Shown: positions 31,102 through 40,963, counted from the stretch's first letter. The stretch is DNA of 64,000 bases from Nitrobacteraceae bacterium AZCC 2146 (GCA_036924855.1 JBAGRP010000001.1:4650001-4714000); one strand, 5' to 3'. Translations and numbers: made by a program. The notes: generated by a model from the sequence alone, not told the origin.

Positions 31102-32112
31102 TCACTCAGCCGCCGCGCGCATCGGCTCGCGCTCCGGTGCATCGAGGAAGCCGGTCAGCCGCTGGCGGATGATGCGGTCCGCATCGGCCATGATGCGGTC
31201 GATCAGCTCCTTCACCGTCGGCACGTCGTTGATCAATCCGACCACCATGCCGCAGCTCCAGGCGCCGGCATCCATATCGCCGTCGATCATGACTTTCGGG
31301 TAGACGCCCGCGACCTCGTCGAGAATGTCGGCGATCACCAGCTTCGGGCCCTTCTCGCGCTCGATCTCCATCAACCGCTCAACGCCGGCATTCTTCAGCA
31401 CGCGTTCGGTGTTCCTCAACGCCCGCATGACGATGCGTGTGTCCAGCTCGGTGGCCGCGACGAGGGCCTTCTTGACGTTGTCGTGGACCGGCGCTTCCCT
31501 GGTGGCGATGAAGCGCGTTCCCATGTTGATCCCGGCGGCGCCCAGCGCGAGCGCGGCGACCAGGCTGCGCGCATCGGCCATGCCGCCCGAGGCGACGAAC
31601 GGGATTTTCAACTCTTCCGCGGCGCGCGGGAGAAGGATCATGTTCGGCATGTCGTCTTCGCCCGGATGGCCGCCGCATTCGAAGCCATCGACGCTGACGG
31701 CGTCGCAGCCGATCTGTTCGGCCTTGAGCGAATGCCGGACGGATGTGCACTTGTGGATGACCTTGATGCCGCCCGCCTTCAGCGCCGGCATGTATTGCTC
31801 GGGGCTGCGGCCGGCGGTCTCCACGATCCTGATGCCGCCCTCCTTGATCGCCGCGATGTATTCCGGATACGGCGGCGAGGACAACGTGGGAAGAAACGTC
31901 AGATTCACCCCAAACGGCTTATCCGTCATGTCGTGGCACCTGGCGATTTCCTTCGCAAGCAGCTCCGGCGTCTTTTGCGTCAGTCCCGTGATGATGCCGA
32001 GGCCGCCCGCATTCGACACCGCAGCCGCGAGTTCGGCGAAGCCGACGTAATGCATTCCGCCCTGGATGATCGGGTGTTCTATGCCGAACAGGTCGGTGAT
32101 CGCCGTTCTCAT
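31102..32112 (-). CDS. Nitronate monooxygenase-like flavoprotein
   Basis: This 336-residue TIM-barrel FMN protein of the nitronate monooxygenase/2-nitropropane dioxygenase superfamily has PIIQGGMHYVGFAELAAAVSNAGGLGIITG at the N-terminus, VSVDGFECGGHPGED with the conserved histidine, and FVASGGMADARSLVAALALGAAGINMGTRF at the phosphate-binding end. In CoA-degradation operons such proteins often act as trans-2-enoyl-CoA reductases or have unknown roles, so nitronate oxidation is not implied. ATG 32112 (MRTAITDLFGI) is the family start. It is last in the minus-strand series that begins at 38849. Confidence 0.86.
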   Translation of the reverse strand: MRTAITDLFGIEHPIIQGGMHYVGFAELAAAVSNAGGLGIITGLTQKTPELLAKEIARCHDMTDKPFGVNLTFLPTLSSPPYPEYIAAIKEGGIRIVETAGRSPEQYMPALKAGGIKVIHKCTSVRHSLKAEQIGCDAVSVDGFECGGHPGEDDMPNMILLPRAAEELKIPFVASGGMADARSLVAALALGAAGINMGTRFIATREAPVHDNVKKALVAATELDTRIVMRALRNTERVLKNAGVERLMEIEREKGPKLVIADILDEVAGVYPKVMIDGDMDAGAWSCGMVVGLINDVPTVKELIDRIMADADRIIRQRLTGFLDAPEREPMRAAAE

Positions 32113-32205
32113 ATGAAATCTCCTGGATACTCTAGGGTTGAAGCTTTGCCGCCGGCTCATCGGAGCGCGGACAGGGATTCATTTCGCCCAATCGGACGCG
32201 CGCTC

Positions 32206-33393
32206 TCAGTGGACGATTTCGAGCAGGCCCGCGGCGCCCATTCCGCCGCCGACGCACATCGTGACGACGGCATACTTCGCTTTCCGGCGACGGCCTTCGA
32301 TCAGCGCGTGGCCCGTCAGGCGGGCACCGGTCATGCCGTAGGGATGTCCGACCGCAATCGATCCGCCATTGACGTTGAGCTTCTCCGGATCGATGCCGAG
32401 CTTGTCGCGGCAATAGATCACCTGCACCGCGAAGGCCTCGTTCAATTCCCACAAATCGATGTCGTCGACCGTCAGCCCGTGACGCTTCAGGAGACGCGGC
32501 ACCGCGAAGATCGGACCGATGCCCATTTCGTCCGGCTCGCAGCCGGCCGAGACAAAGCCGCGGAAGATGCCGAGCGGCTTCAATCCCTTCTGCGCCGCGA
32601 GCTTGTCGCTCATGATCACCGTGGCGCTGGCCCCGTCCGACAGCTGGCTGGCATTTCCGCCGGTGATCGTGAAGCCCGGTCCCTTGGCGGGCTTCACCTT
32701 GGCGAGACCTTCCGCTGTCGTATCCGGACGCGGCCCCTCGTCGGCCGACAGCGTGACCTGATCGTAGGACACGACGCCGGTTTCCTTGTTCACCACGGCC
32801 ATCGTGGTTTTGACCGGCGCCAACTCGTCGTTGAAGCGGCCGGCCTGCTGCGCGGCCGCCGTCCGGCGCTGGCTTTCGAGGCTGTATTCGTCCTGCAGCT
32901 CGCGGGAAATGTTGTAGCGCTTGGCGACGTTCTCCGCCGTATCCAGCATTGCGATGTAGGCGTCGCCCTTGATGGCGAGCAGCTCCGGATCGACCGCGTG
33001 CCACTGGTTCATATGCTCGTTCTGCACCAGGCTGATCGATTCGCCGCCGCCGCCGACGGCGACCTCGACACCGTCGAAGATCACGGAGCGTGCGGCCAGC
33101 GCGATCGCCTGAAGCCCGGACGCGCATTGACGGTCGATCGTGGTGCCGGCCACGGTGACCGGCAAGCCGGCGCGCAGCAACGCCTTGCGGGCAATGTTAC
33201 TGCCGGTGGTGCCCTGCTGCATCGCGCACCCCATCACAACATCCTCGACTTCCCCGCCGATGATGTTGGCGCGGGCGAGAGCCGCCGAGATGGCGTGGCC
33301 CATCAGCGTCGCTCCTTCGGTATTGTTCAGCGCGCCCTTGTAGGCCTTGCCGATCGGGGTGCGGGCGGTCGATACGATGACTGCTTCGGTCAT
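32206..33393 (-). CDS. Acetyl-CoA acetyltransferase (thiolase)
   Basis: This 395-residue thiolase cleaves a 3-ketoacyl-CoA with coenzyme A. The nucleophilic cysteine is in [14 protein letters not shown], the catalytic histidine in [17 protein letters not shown] and the second cysteine in [13 protein letters not shown]. Length and motifs indicate an intact degradative thiolase. ATG 33393 ([17 protein letters not shown]) matches the family start. It is within the ligase-dehydrogenase operon and would provide the chain-shortening step. Confidence 0.94.
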   Translation of the reverse strand: MTEAVIVSTARTPIGKAYKGALNNTEGATLMGHAISAALARANIIGGEVEDVVMGCAMQQGTTGSNIARKALLRAGLPVTVAGTTIDRQCASGLQAIALAARSVIFDGVEVAVGGGGESISLVQNEHMNQWHAVDPELLAIKGDAYIAMLDTAENVAKRYNISRELQDEYSLESQRRTAAAQQAGRFNDELAPVKTTMAVVNKETGVVSYDQVTLSADEGPRPDTTAEGLAKVKPAKGPGFTITGGNASQLSDGASATVIMSDKLAAQKGLKPLGIFRGFVSAGCEPDEMGIGPIFAVPRLLKRHGLTVDDIDLWELNEAFAVQVIYCRDKLGIDPEKLNVNGGSIAVGHPYGMTGARLTGHALIEGRRRKAKYAVVTMCVGGGMGAAGLLEIVH

Positions 33394-33446
33394 TTTCTGC
33401 CTCTGATTGGGTGCGGCTGCTGGCGGCACCGGGAAAGTTGTTCGCT

Positions 33447-34577
33447 CTAGCTGGCTCGCGCGAAACGCATGAGGTGGAAGGCGGAATCGCCGAACTGGAT
33501 GTCGATCGCCCCGATCCGCTTGAAGTAGTGACCGACGTTAAGTTCGTCGCTCATGCCCATGCCGCCGTGGAGCTGGATCGCTTGCTCGCCTATGAAACGG
33601 GCGGCATAGCCGACCTTGGACTTCGCACCGGACGCCAGCTTCGAGACGGGAGTGCCCTTGGACAGCAGGGTCAGTGTCAGGTGCTGCGTCAGCGACACCG
33701 CCTCCTGAAGCGCGATGAACATGTCCACCATCCGATGCTGCAAGACCTGGAAGGTGCCCAACGCCACGCCGAACTGCTTGCGGGTCTTGGCGTAATCGAG
33801 CGTCGCAGAATTCAGTTCCGACATGGCGCCGACCGCCTCGGCGCAGAGCGCGCCGATGGCGCGGTCCCGGCAATCCTCAAGGATTGCCGCGCCCTTTCCT
33901 TCGCCGCCCAGAAGATTGGCAGCGGGCACCCGCACATCCTTCAGGGTGATTTCCGCCGCTCGCCGGCCGTCGATGGTCTTGAAGCTCTGCAGGTGAAGAC
34001 CGGCCGACTGCCGGTCGACGATGAAAAGACTGACGCCGTCGTGGTCGCGGCGGTCGCCGGACGTGCGCGCCGAGACGATCAGCTTGTCCGCCCAGGGCGC
34101 GCCGACCACCGTAGCTTTCGCGCCGGACAGGATGTATTCGTCGCCGCTGCGGCGCGCGGTCGCCGCGACATTGCTCAGATCGTAACGCGCCCCCTGCTCG
34201 GCCCAAGCCAGGGCCCAGACCGCGTCGCCCTTGGCGATCTCCGGAAGAAACTGATGACGCTGCTCATCGGTGCCTTCAGCCTCGATCAGACCGCCGGCCA
34301 ATACGACCGTCTCGAAGAACGGCTCGACGACGAGATAGCGGCCAAACTCCTGCATCACGATCATGGTCGCCAACGGTCCGTCGCCGAAGCCGCCGAATTC
34401 CTCCGCGAACGGCGCGGCGAGCAGGCCCATCTCGGCAAACTTGGTCCAGTGCGCGCGGCTCCAGCCGTCCTCGCTGGCGACGATCCTGCGGCGCGCATCG
34501 AAATCATATTCATCCTTGAGGAGGCGCTGCACACTGTTGCGCAGCAGTTCCTGTTCTTCGGTGAATTGGATGTCCAT
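33447..34577 (-). CDS. Acyl-CoA dehydrogenase, subunit-like (shorter partner)
   Basis: This 376-residue acyl-CoA dehydrogenase has the N-terminal helical domain [20 protein letters not shown], the middle beta domain ([17 protein letters not shown]) and a C-terminal helical domain with [21 protein letters not shown]. The loop that usually holds the catalytic base has Glu in SDEL. It is directly next to a second dehydrogenase gene. Adjacent pairs of this kind in steroid and terpene catabolism form alpha2-beta2 heterotetramers, so the two may be one enzyme. Confidence 0.9.
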   Translation of the reverse strand: MDIQFTEEQELLRNSVQRLLKDEYDFDARRRIVASEDGWSRAHWTKFAEMGLLAAPFAEEFGGFGDGPLATMIVMQEFGRYLVVEPFFETVVLAGGLIEAEGTDEQRHQFLPEIAKGDAVWALAWAEQGARYDLSNVAATARRSGDEYILSGAKATVVGAPWADKLIVSARTSGDRRDHDGVSLFIVDRQSAGLHLQSFKTIDGRRAAEITLKDVRVPAANLLGGEGKGAAILEDCRDRAIGALCAEAVGAMSELNSATLDYAKTRKQFGVALGTFQVLQHRMVDMFIALQEAVSLTQHLTLTLLSKGTPVSKLASGAKSKVGYAARFIGEQAIQLHGGMGMSDELNVGHYFKRIGAIDIQFGDSAFHLMRFARAS

Positions 34578-34600
34578 GAGCGCCGCTCCGTTCCGCCCGG

Positions 34601-35782
34601 TCAAAGACCAAGCACCGCCTTTGCGATGATGTTGCGTTGGATTTCGTTCGAACCGCCGTAGATGCTGAGCTTGCGTGAGTTCAGATATTTTTCGGCCGCC
34701 GTATGCCCGTAGTCGGGCCCGGGCATGAACACATTGTCGCTGGCGGGGTGTTCGCGCAGCGCGAGGCCGTAGTTGCCCATCGCACGGTGCGTGAGGTCGG
34801 TGATGCGCTGAAAGATTTCCGTGCCCCTGATCTTGAACAGCGAGGCTGCCGGACCGGGATCGATGCCGCGCGCCATCTGGGCGACGACCCGGAGTTCGGT
34901 CGCCTCAAGCGCAAGGACATCCAGCTCGACGCGGGCGATGTCCCTGACGAATTCGGCGAAGCTCGGGTCGTCTTCAAGAACTTCCGCGCGGACGATGTCC
35001 TTCAGGCGTCGCAGATATCGCGTCGAACGGCCGATGCCGGCCATGCTGGTCCGCTCGTTGCCGAGCAGGAATTTCGCGTAGGTCCAGCCCTTGTTCTCTT
35101 CGCCGATCAGGTTCTCGACGGGCACGCGGACATCTTCGAGGAAGACGTCGTTGACCTCGTGCGACCCGTCGATGGTGATGATCGGACGAACGGTCACACC
35201 GGGGGTCTTCATGTCGATCAGCAGGAAGGAGATGCCGGCCTGAGCCTTGGCGGTCGGATCTGTGCGGACCAGGCAGAAGATCCAGTCGGCATGCTGCGCC
35301 AGCGTCGTCCATGTCTTGTGGCCGTTGACAACGTAGTGGTCGCCGTCGCGGACGGCTTTAGTCCGGACAGATGCGAGATCCGATCCCGAGCCCGGCTCGG
35401 AATAGCCCTGGCACCACCAGTGCTCGCCGGACAGGATCCGGGGCAAGAACTTCTTCTTCTGCGCTTCGGTGCCATAGGTGTAGATGACGGGACCGACCAT
35501 GGTTACGCTGAACGCGAGCGGCGGCAGCGTCCCGGCGCGGGACGTCTCCTGCTCCCAGATGAAGCGCTGGGTGAGCGACCAGCCAGGTCCGCCATATTCC
35601 TTCGGCCACAACGGCGCGATCCAGCCCTTTTTATGCAGGATCTTGTGCCAGAGCAGCGACTGCTCCTTGCTGAGGTCGGTCTCCGCATCGGGTACCCGCA
35701 TTTCCTGCGGATAGTTTTCGGCGATGAACGATCGAACCTCGTCGCGAAAGGCCGCGTCTTCCCTGGAGAGGTTCAACTCCAT
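34601..35782 (-). CDS. Acyl-CoA dehydrogenase (partner of the gene at 33447)
   Basis: This 393-residue acyl-CoA dehydrogenase begins MELNLSREDAAFRDEVRSFI. The FAD/substrate motif CQGYSEPGSGSDLASVRTKA and the C-terminal LSIYGGSNEIQRNIIAKAVLGL are intact. This is the FadE-like type with a YGGSNEIQR loop, complementary to the shorter neighbour 23 bases downstream. ATG 35782 is chosen because MELNLS is the common start. It lies 11 bases after the SDR gene. Confidence 0.92.
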   Translation of the reverse strand: MELNLSREDAAFRDEVRSFIAENYPQEMRVPDAETDLSKEQSLLWHKILHKKGWIAPLWPKEYGGPGWSLTQRFIWEQETSRAGTLPPLAFSVTMVGPVIYTYGTEAQKKKFLPRILSGEHWWCQGYSEPGSGSDLASVRTKAVRDGDHYVVNGHKTWTTLAQHADWIFCLVRTDPTAKAQAGISFLLIDMKTPGVTVRPIITIDGSHEVNDVFLEDVRVPVENLIGEENKGWTYAKFLLGNERTSMAGIGRSTRYLRRLKDIVRAEVLEDDPSFAEFVRDIARVELDVLALEATELRVVAQMARGIDPGPAASLFKIRGTEIFQRITDLTHRAMGNYGLALREHPASDNVFMPGPDYGHTAAEKYLNSRKLSIYGGSNEIQRNIIAKAVLGL

Positions 35783-35793
35783 ATCGGCGCCTC

Positions 35794-36537
35794 CTACCAC
35801 TTCTCGCCGAAGGGCCTAATCTCATGCTCGAACGTCCAGGCATCGCGCGGCTGCTGATAAAGCTGCCAGTAGGATTCAGCGACGGCAGCGGGGCGCATCA
35901 GGCGGTTCGGGTCGAGGTTCTGGATGGCCTGCTCACCTTCGCGGCTGACAATCAGCTGCCGGACCCACTCGGTATCGACACTGGAGTCGATGACGAGATG
36001 CGCGACATGGATGTTCTGCGGACCAAGCTCGCGCGCCATCGACTGCGCGACGGCGCGAAGGCCGAACTTCGCGCTGGCGAACGCGGCGAACCCCTTGCCG
36101 CCGCGCATGCTTGCGGTCGCGCCGGTGAAGAAGATGTTGCCCTTCCCGCGCGCGAGCATGTGACGTGCAGCTTCCCGCCCGGCCAGGAAGCCGGAAAGGC
36201 ATGCCATTTCCCAGACCTTTCGGAACACCCGCTCAGTGGTCTCGACGATGGGAAAATTGACGTTGGCGCCGATGTTGAAAACGCAGACCTCCAAAGGCGC
36301 GTGCGCGTCAGCGTCCGCAATGAACCTGGTGATCTCGTCTTCCTTGCGGGCATCCAGCGATCGACCGAACACGGTGCCGCCCGCGGCCTCGATCTCCTTG
36401 ATCAGCGGTTCGAGCTTGTCGCCCTGGCGGCGGCCGACGAAGACCGTAAAGCCCTCCGCGGCAAATTTCTTGGCGATTTCGCCGCCGATGAAGTCTCCGG
36501 CGCCGACGACGGCAACCGTTGCGTTTCGTTTTTCCAA
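35794..36537 (-). CDS. SDR-family protein with Phe in place of the catalytic Tyr
   Basis: This 247-residue Rossmann-fold protein of the SDR superfamily has the nucleotide site VAVVGAGDFIGGEIAKKFAAEG and the NIGANVN segment in place of NNAG. The catalytic serine is in FFTGATASMRGGKG. Where classical SDRs have YxxxK it has FASAK, so the catalytic tyrosine is replaced by phenylalanine. A close paralogue at 41645 has the same change. A redox role is therefore uncertain, and hydratase-like, isomerase or structural roles are open. It is between the ligase and the dehydrogenase pair in the operon. Confidence 0.87.
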   Translation of the reverse strand: MEKRNATVAVVGAGDFIGGEIAKKFAAEGFTVFVGRRQGDKLEPLIKEIEAAGGTVFGRSLDARKEDEITRFIADADAHAPLEVCVFNIGANVNFPIVETTERVFRKVWEMACLSGFLAGREAARHMLARGKGNIFFTGATASMRGGKGFAAFASAKFGLRAVAQSMARELGPQNIHVAHLVIDSSVDTEWVRQLIVSREGEQAIQNLDPNRLMRPAAVAESYWQLYQQPRDAWTFEHEIRPFGEKW

Positions 36538-36581
36538 CTGAGTTCTCCCGAACGAGGTCTAGATTCTTTAATCGGCGGCCT

Positions 36582-38144
36582 TCACTGGCCGCGCAGCGAT
36601 TCCGCGAGCTTGTGCTTGAGGATCTTTCCGGTCGACGTCGCCGGCAGCGCCGGCAGCACGATGATCTCGGACGGGCGCTTGTAGGAGGTGAGCTGCGGCG
36701 ACACATGGGCCATCAGGTCCGCGGCGGTCGTCTCCGTGCCCTGGAGCAGCTGCACGAAAGCCACGACTTCCTCGTTGCCTTCGACGGAACGCCCCACCAC
36801 CGCGCATTGCACGACCGACGCGTGCGAGCTCAGCACCGCCTCGATCTCTGCCGGATAGACGTTGAAGCCCGAGCGGATGATCATTTCCTTGGTGCGTCCG
36901 ACGATGAAGAGGCAATCGCCTTCGAAGCGCGCGAGGTCCCCGGTGTTGAACCAGCCATCGGGATCGATCGCCTTCGCCGTCAGGTCCGGTGCCCGGTAAT
37001 AGCCGCGCATCACATTGCGTCCACGGACGTGAAGCTCCCCGACTTCGCCGGCGGGCTTTGGCGCGCCATCCAGCCCGACGATCTTCGCTTCGATGCCGGG
37101 CAGCAGCGGCCCGACCGCCTGATCGTCCCTTGGCGCGTCGATCCTGACGCCGGAGAGGCCGGGCGAACACTCTGTGATTCCGTACCCGTTCAGGAGAGGC
37201 AGACCGAGCTCCTGCTGCACCCGGGATTTCAGATCGAGATCCAAAGGCGCGCCGGCAACCGCGATAAGGCGCAGCGAGCCCGGATCGAGCGCCTCGAGGC
37301 CGGCGATGGTCTTGTGCTCCAGCAGGCGCTGATAGGTCGCCGGGACGCCGTTAAGAATGGTGACGCCCTCTTCGGCGATCGCCTTCGCAAGCGCCGCCGG
37401 ATCGTATTTGCTGACCAGCCGGACCGTCGCGCCGGTCATCAGCGTCATCACCAGCAGGGAAATGCCGACGATGTGCGAGATCGGCAGCACGATGTACTGC
37501 TTGTCGGCCGGCGTCATGCGGCGGATTTCGGCCGTCGTCTTTGCGCTGAACAGCAGGTTCTCGTGCGTGAGCATCACGCCTTTCGGCGTTCCCGTCGTAC
37601 CCGAGGTGTAAATCAGCACGGCGACCTGGTCCCTGGGGCTGTCTTCGACCGGTTCCGGTGCGGTGCTCTCGTTCAGCGCCGTCACTGCGATATCCCGAAG
37701 CGAACCGATCGCGACCGTCTGCGCCCCGTAGCGCGACGCGTGGACCTCGGCTTCCCTGGATACGCCCACGGTCAGAAAGACCCGCCGCGCGCCGCTGTGG
37801 TCGCGGATCTGATCCAACTCGCGCGGCGACAGCCGCGGATTGACGACGATCGCCCAGGCGTCGATCCGGCTCGCGGCCAGCAGCAATCCGGCCAGCGCGA
37901 TGCTGTTCTCGCTGACGATCATCATGCGATCGCCCGGCCTGATGCCAAGCGCCAGCAGGCCGTCGGCGATGTCCCGGACCGATCGTTGAAGCTGGCCATA
38001 GGTCCAGATGCGACCGTCCTCGACCAGTGCAGGCCGGTCGGGGGTGTCCGTGGCATGCCGGTCGATCACGAGATGAATCCGACGCGGAAGTTCGCCAAGG
38101 ATCCGGGTGGCGTGGTCTGCTTCTACCGTCTTCAACAAGGCCAT
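36582..38144 (-). CDS. Acyl-CoA synthetase (AMP-dependent ligase family)
   Basis: This 520-residue ANL-superfamily ligase activates a carboxylic acid to its CoA thioester with ATP. The P-loop-like AMP motif is VLIYTSGTTGTPKGVMLTHEN, followed by LLNGYGITECSPG and DGWFNTGDLARFEGDCLFIVGRTKEMIIRSGFNVYP. The catalytic lysine is in TSTGKILKHKL at the C-terminus. The acid is unknown; the family includes medium-chain, cyclohexane-type and aromatic acid ligases. It is the second gene of the minus-strand operon, and it provides the entry step for the dehydrogenases and thiolase. Confidence 0.92.
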   Translation of the reverse strand: MALLKTVEADHATRILGELPRRIHLVIDRHATDTPDRPALVEDGRIWTYGQLQRSVRDIADGLLALGIRPGDRMMIVSENSIALAGLLLAASRIDAWAIVVNPRLSPRELDQIRDHSGARRVFLTVGVSREAEVHASRYGAQTVAIGSLRDIAVTALNESTAPEPVEDSPRDQVAVLIYTSGTTGTPKGVMLTHENLLFSAKTTAEIRRMTPADKQYIVLPISHIVGISLLVMTLMTGATVRLVSKYDPAALAKAIAEEGVTILNGVPATYQRLLEHKTIAGLEALDPGSLRLIAVAGAPLDLDLKSRVQQELGLPLLNGYGITECSPGLSGVRIDAPRDDQAVGPLLPGIEAKIVGLDGAPKPAGEVGELHVRGRNVMRGYYRAPDLTAKAIDPDGWFNTGDLARFEGDCLFIVGRTKEMIIRSGFNVYPAEIEAVLSSHASVVQCAVVGRSVEGNEEVVAFVQLLQGTETTAADLMAHVSPQLTSYKRPSEIIVLPALPATSTGKILKHKLAESLRGQ

Positions 38145-38210
38145 TCTCCCAGAGAAAGAGCCGCTTGGTCGCGGCTTCTATTTCGGTTTGCGGTGGATCG
38201 CTTGTCGGAA

Positions 38211-38849
38211 TTACGCTCGCTTCGCCTGAAGTGCGGAAGATTGTTCGACGATCGAATCTTCAACGTCCCGTAGACTGTCCTTCCCGAAGAACATTTCAGT
38301 GCCGACGAAGAACGTCGGCGAACCGAACGCGCCGCGTTCGACCGCGTCGTTGGTGTCCTTGATCAGCTTCTGCTTCACGTCGTTCTGCTGGGCGCGAGCC
38401 ATCAGCATGTCGATGTCGATGCCCGAAGACTTGAAGGCAGCGCGAAATGTCTCGACGTCGTCCATCTTCTTGGGCTCTTCCCACATGTGATGGTACGCCG
38501 CCCGGAAATAAGGCTCGAAGACGTTTTCGAATTGCGCCGCGACAGCGCCGCGCATCAACATCAGCGTATTGACGGGGAAGAACGGGTTGTACTTGAACTT
38601 GGTAATGCCGTGACGGCGCAGAAACCGCTCGGTTTCCAGCCTCTGGTATTCCGGCTTGTTCTTGATGCCGCGCAGCGAATCCGCCGGCGACATGTTGCCG
38701 GTCGCCTTGTAAATCCCGCCTAGCAAGACCGGCACGTATTCAAATTTCGCGCCGGTGCGCTTCTCGATACCGGGCAACGCGATCTCTGCCAGATAGGCAT
38801 TGGGGCTTCCGAAATCGAACTGGAATTCGACCTTCAACGGAACCGTCAC
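38211..38849 (-). CDS. 2-hydroxychromene-2-carboxylate isomerase / DsbA-like thioredoxin-fold protein
   Basis: This 212-residue kappa-GST/HCCA-isomerase family protein has the conserved FQFDFGSPNAYLAE start with serine (not a CxxC) in the active-site position, and GAFGSPTFFVGTEMFFGKDSLRDVED near the end. In naphthalene-type pathways relatives isomerise hydroxychromene carboxylates using glutathione. Here a glutathione-dependent isomerisation of some ring-derived intermediate is possible, and a separate GST gene lies at 40983. It is the first gene of the operon, 73 bases from the 17-mer operator. Confidence 0.88.
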   Translation of the reverse strand: MTVPLKVEFQFDFGSPNAYLAEIALPGIEKRTGAKFEYVPVLLGGIYKATGNMSPADSLRGIKNKPEYQRLETERFLRRHGITKFKYNPFFPVNTLMLMRGAVAAQFENVFEPYFRAAYHHMWEEPKKMDDVETFRAAFKSSGIDIDMLMARAQQNDVKQKLIKDTNDAVERGAFGSPTFFVGTEMFFGKDSLRDVEDSIVEQSSALQAKRA

Positions 38850-38921
38850 GGCGCTTCTCCCATCATGCCTGTTATGTGCGACGAAGGCCCGCCGGCATGC
38901 GTCTTTGTCCCCGGACGCTAA

Positions 38922-38938
38922 AGTTCTATTTTCGAACT
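38922..38938. promoter_or_regulatory. HxlR-type operator, copy 1 (divergent promoter)
   Basis: AGTTC (38922-38926) and GAACT (38934-38938) are inverted arms around seven T-rich bases; TGTCAA-like sequence follows. It sits between the operon starting at 38849 and hxlR at 39073. Two further copies with the same spacing and flank are at 40964-40980 and 45152-45168. Confidence 0.7.
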
Positions 38939-39072
38939 GTCAATTCCCGAATCGATTTTGTGGGTCAAATGGAACCGTTCTAGCGAGAAGGTGATTGTCT
39001 AGGGATCAGTGCCTTATTAGAATGCCGTTTGGCACGGCGCCGGTCAGGCGCTGTCCGGGAGTGGAGTGACGG

Positions 39073-39582
39073 ATGAAATGGGATGCCCTTGAGGAAGAGC
39101 CGTGCTCGCTGGCCCGCACCGTTGCGGTGATCGGCGACCGCTGGAGCCTGATGATCCTGCGCGAGTGCTTTCTGCGAAAGCGCCGGTTCGAAGCGTTCCA
39201 GTCGTCGCTCGGGATCACGCGCCACCTGCTTGCCGAACGGCTCAAGAAGCTGGTCCGGTTCGGCGTGCTGCGACGCATCCCCTACATGGAATCGCCGAAG
39301 CGCTACGAATACATCCTCACCCAGAAAGGCCTCGACCTCTATCCGATCATCATGTCGATCGTCCATTGGGGTAACGTTCACATGGTAGACTCGCGGGGGA
39401 AGCCCCTGCTCCACGAACACAAGGGTTGCGGCAAGATGTTCGACCCACTGATGGTCTGTTCGGAGTGCGGGGAACCCCTGAACGCCAAGGAAGTGCATAC
39501 GCATCCGGGCCCGGGAGCACGCCAGGCTCTCCCTGAGAAGAAACCCGCGCCCAACAAGAAGGGCTCCGACCGGGCGGCATGA
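39073..39582 (+). CDS. HxlR family transcriptional regulator with C-terminal zinc-ribbon-like extension
   Basis: This 169-residue regulator has a winged helix of the HxlR type: CSLARTVAVIGDRWSLMILREC at the start with Cys11, LGITRHLLAERLKKLVRFGVLRRI as recognition region, and YILTQKGLDLYPIIMSIVHWG. An extension beyond the usual 110 residues carries CGKMF...CSECG and HTH residues (about 117-142), which looks like a small metal-binding ribbon. It is divergent from the catabolic operon, with an operator copy in the gap. A terminator at 39610 follows. Control of the three promoters with the 17-mer is the inferred role. Confidence 0.9.
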   Translation: MKWDALEEEPCSLARTVAVIGDRWSLMILRECFLRKRRFEAFQSSLGITRHLLAERLKKLVRFGVLRRIPYMESPKRYEYILTQKGLDLYPIIMSIVHWGNVHMVDSRGKPLLHEHKGCGKMFDPLMVCSECGEPLNAKEVHTHPGPGARQALPEKKPAPNKKGSDRAA

Positions 39583-39609
39583 CGCGGCAGCTGTCGCGTC
39601 GCGAAATTC

Positions 39610-39636
39610 AAAGGCCGGCCCGCTTGGCCGGCCTTT
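39610..39636. terminator. Bidirectional terminator between hxlR and a binding-protein gene
   Basis: AAAGGCCGGCC (39610-39620) and GGCCGGCCTTT (39626-39636) form a perfect 11-bp stem with a five-base loop, followed by T on the plus strand and A-rich (T on the minus strand) on the other side. It lies between two convergent genes, as expected for a shared intrinsic terminator. Confidence 0.8.
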
Positions 39637-39663
39637 TCCATTCAGGATGGGAAGTGCTCCGCC

Positions 39664-40872
39664 TCATTCGGAATTTGCGTCGAGGATTTCGCCGAACGGC
39701 TCCCAGTTCGTACCGCTCCATCGCTGCAGCTGCATCTGGGTCCAGACCATGTTGCTGACCTCGGTCGTGTTGATCTTGACCCCGGGCGCCGCGACCGCGA
39801 TGACGAAATCCTTGAGCGACTTGGCCTGCGCAACGATGTTCTTGCGGGAGAGATCGTCGCCGCATTGCTTCAGGATCTGCTCCAGGATCTTTCCGTGCAT
39901 GTATCCGGTCAGATAGCTGGTGTTCGCGAAATCCGCGCCCTGAAGATACTTCTCGAAGAAATCCCGATAGTCCTTGATCCCCGCGTCGGTCGCCCACTTT
40001 GAATCCGTCGGATCCTTGTTGATGGTGCCGACCACCACGCCCACCGACTTGTCCAAGCCTGCGGGCCGCAGCGTCCCGCCGATCGAGCCGGAGGGAAAGT
40101 TGATGATCACGATCGGCTTCCACCCGATCTCGGCGGCCTTCCGGATGGCCTGCGCGGCGAACTTCGGCGTGCCGGCGATGAAGAAGGCTTCCGCGCCCGA
40201 ACTTTTCAGACTCACGACTTGGGAGTCCACGGTCGGCTCGGTGACTTCATAGGCCGCCGTCACCACCCTCTTGTCGAAATCGGCTTTCAGGAAGGACTTG
40301 AACGCATTCACGTAGTCCTTACCGAGGTCGTCGTTCTGGTAGAGAATGGCATACTTCGCGGTCGGCAAAGCCTTGCTCAGAAATTTCGCGTAGATTTTTC
40401 CCTCGGTGTCGTAGCTGACGAGACCCGTCGTGGTCAGCGGGAATTCCTTGACGTCCGTGAACTTGCTCGAGCCGCTCACGATGGCGATACTCGGGACGCC
40501 CTTCGTCTTGAGATACTTGGCTACGGCCGTGTTTCCCGGAGTACCGAGTTGGCCGAAAATGAAGGAGACTTCGTCGCTCTCCACCAGCCTTCGCGCCTGC
40601 TCGACGGCCTTGGGAGGGCTGTAGGCGTCGTCCATGGCGAGGTAGTTGATCTTGCGCCCGTTGATGCCGCCGCGGTCGTTGATCGACTGGACATAGGCCA
40701 CGACGCCCCTGCCTGTGAGGCCGATCGAAGAGGCCGGGCCGCTAAAGGGAAAGATCCCTCCGATCTTTATTTCGGTGGCGGTCACGCCTGGACTGTCGTT
40801 GGCGGCCATCGCCGGCCCTCCGAGAATACAGGCGATCGATATTGCAGCCGCCATCTTCGACGCTGAGCGCAT
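39664..40872 (-). CDS. Orphan ABC transporter substrate-binding protein (Leu/Ile/Val-type), copy 1
   Basis: This 402-residue periplasmic-binding protein of the Peripla_BP_6/LivK type has a signal peptide (ASKMAAAISIACILGGPAMAA). The N-lobe starts ITEIKIGGIFPFSGPASSIG-like (VTATEIKIGG), with GGINGRKINYLAMDDAYSPPKAVEQARRL and FIFGQLGTPGNTAVAKYL. Such proteins in Bradyrhizobium often bind aromatic or fatty acids rather than amino acids. No permease or ATPase gene is adjacent. ATG 40872 has GGGAGGA before it. The promoter region holds operator copy 2. A paralogue is at 43853. Confidence 0.9.
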   Translation of the reverse strand: MRSASKMAAAISIACILGGPAMAANDSPGVTATEIKIGGIFPFSGPASSIGLTGRGVVAYVQSINDRGGINGRKINYLAMDDAYSPPKAVEQARRLVESDEVSFIFGQLGTPGNTAVAKYLKTKGVPSIAIVSGSSKFTDVKEFPLTTTGLVSYDTEGKIYAKFLSKALPTAKYAILYQNDDLGKDYVNAFKSFLKADFDKRVVTAAYEVTEPTVDSQVVSLKSSGAEAFFIAGTPKFAAQAIRKAAEIGWKPIVIINFPSGSIGGTLRPAGLDKSVGVVVGTINKDPTDSKWATDAGIKDYRDFFEKYLQGADFANTSYLTGYMHGKILEQILKQCGDDLSRKNIVAQAKSLKDFVIAVAAPGVKINTTEVSNMVWTQMQLQRWSGTNWEPFGEILDANSE

Positions 40873-40963
40873 GATGTGTCCTCCCTTGAAGCGGCCACCT
40901 GTCTGGCGGTCACGGGCAATCTTCGATTGCGGCTTATGCGGCTTTTGCCGCGGGGAATTAGTT

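Noticed and set aside
32132..33127. 331-codon minus-strand frame inside the thiolase gene
   Set aside because: It is a different frame on the same strand as the intact thiolase and reads as Arg/Gly-rich nonsense.
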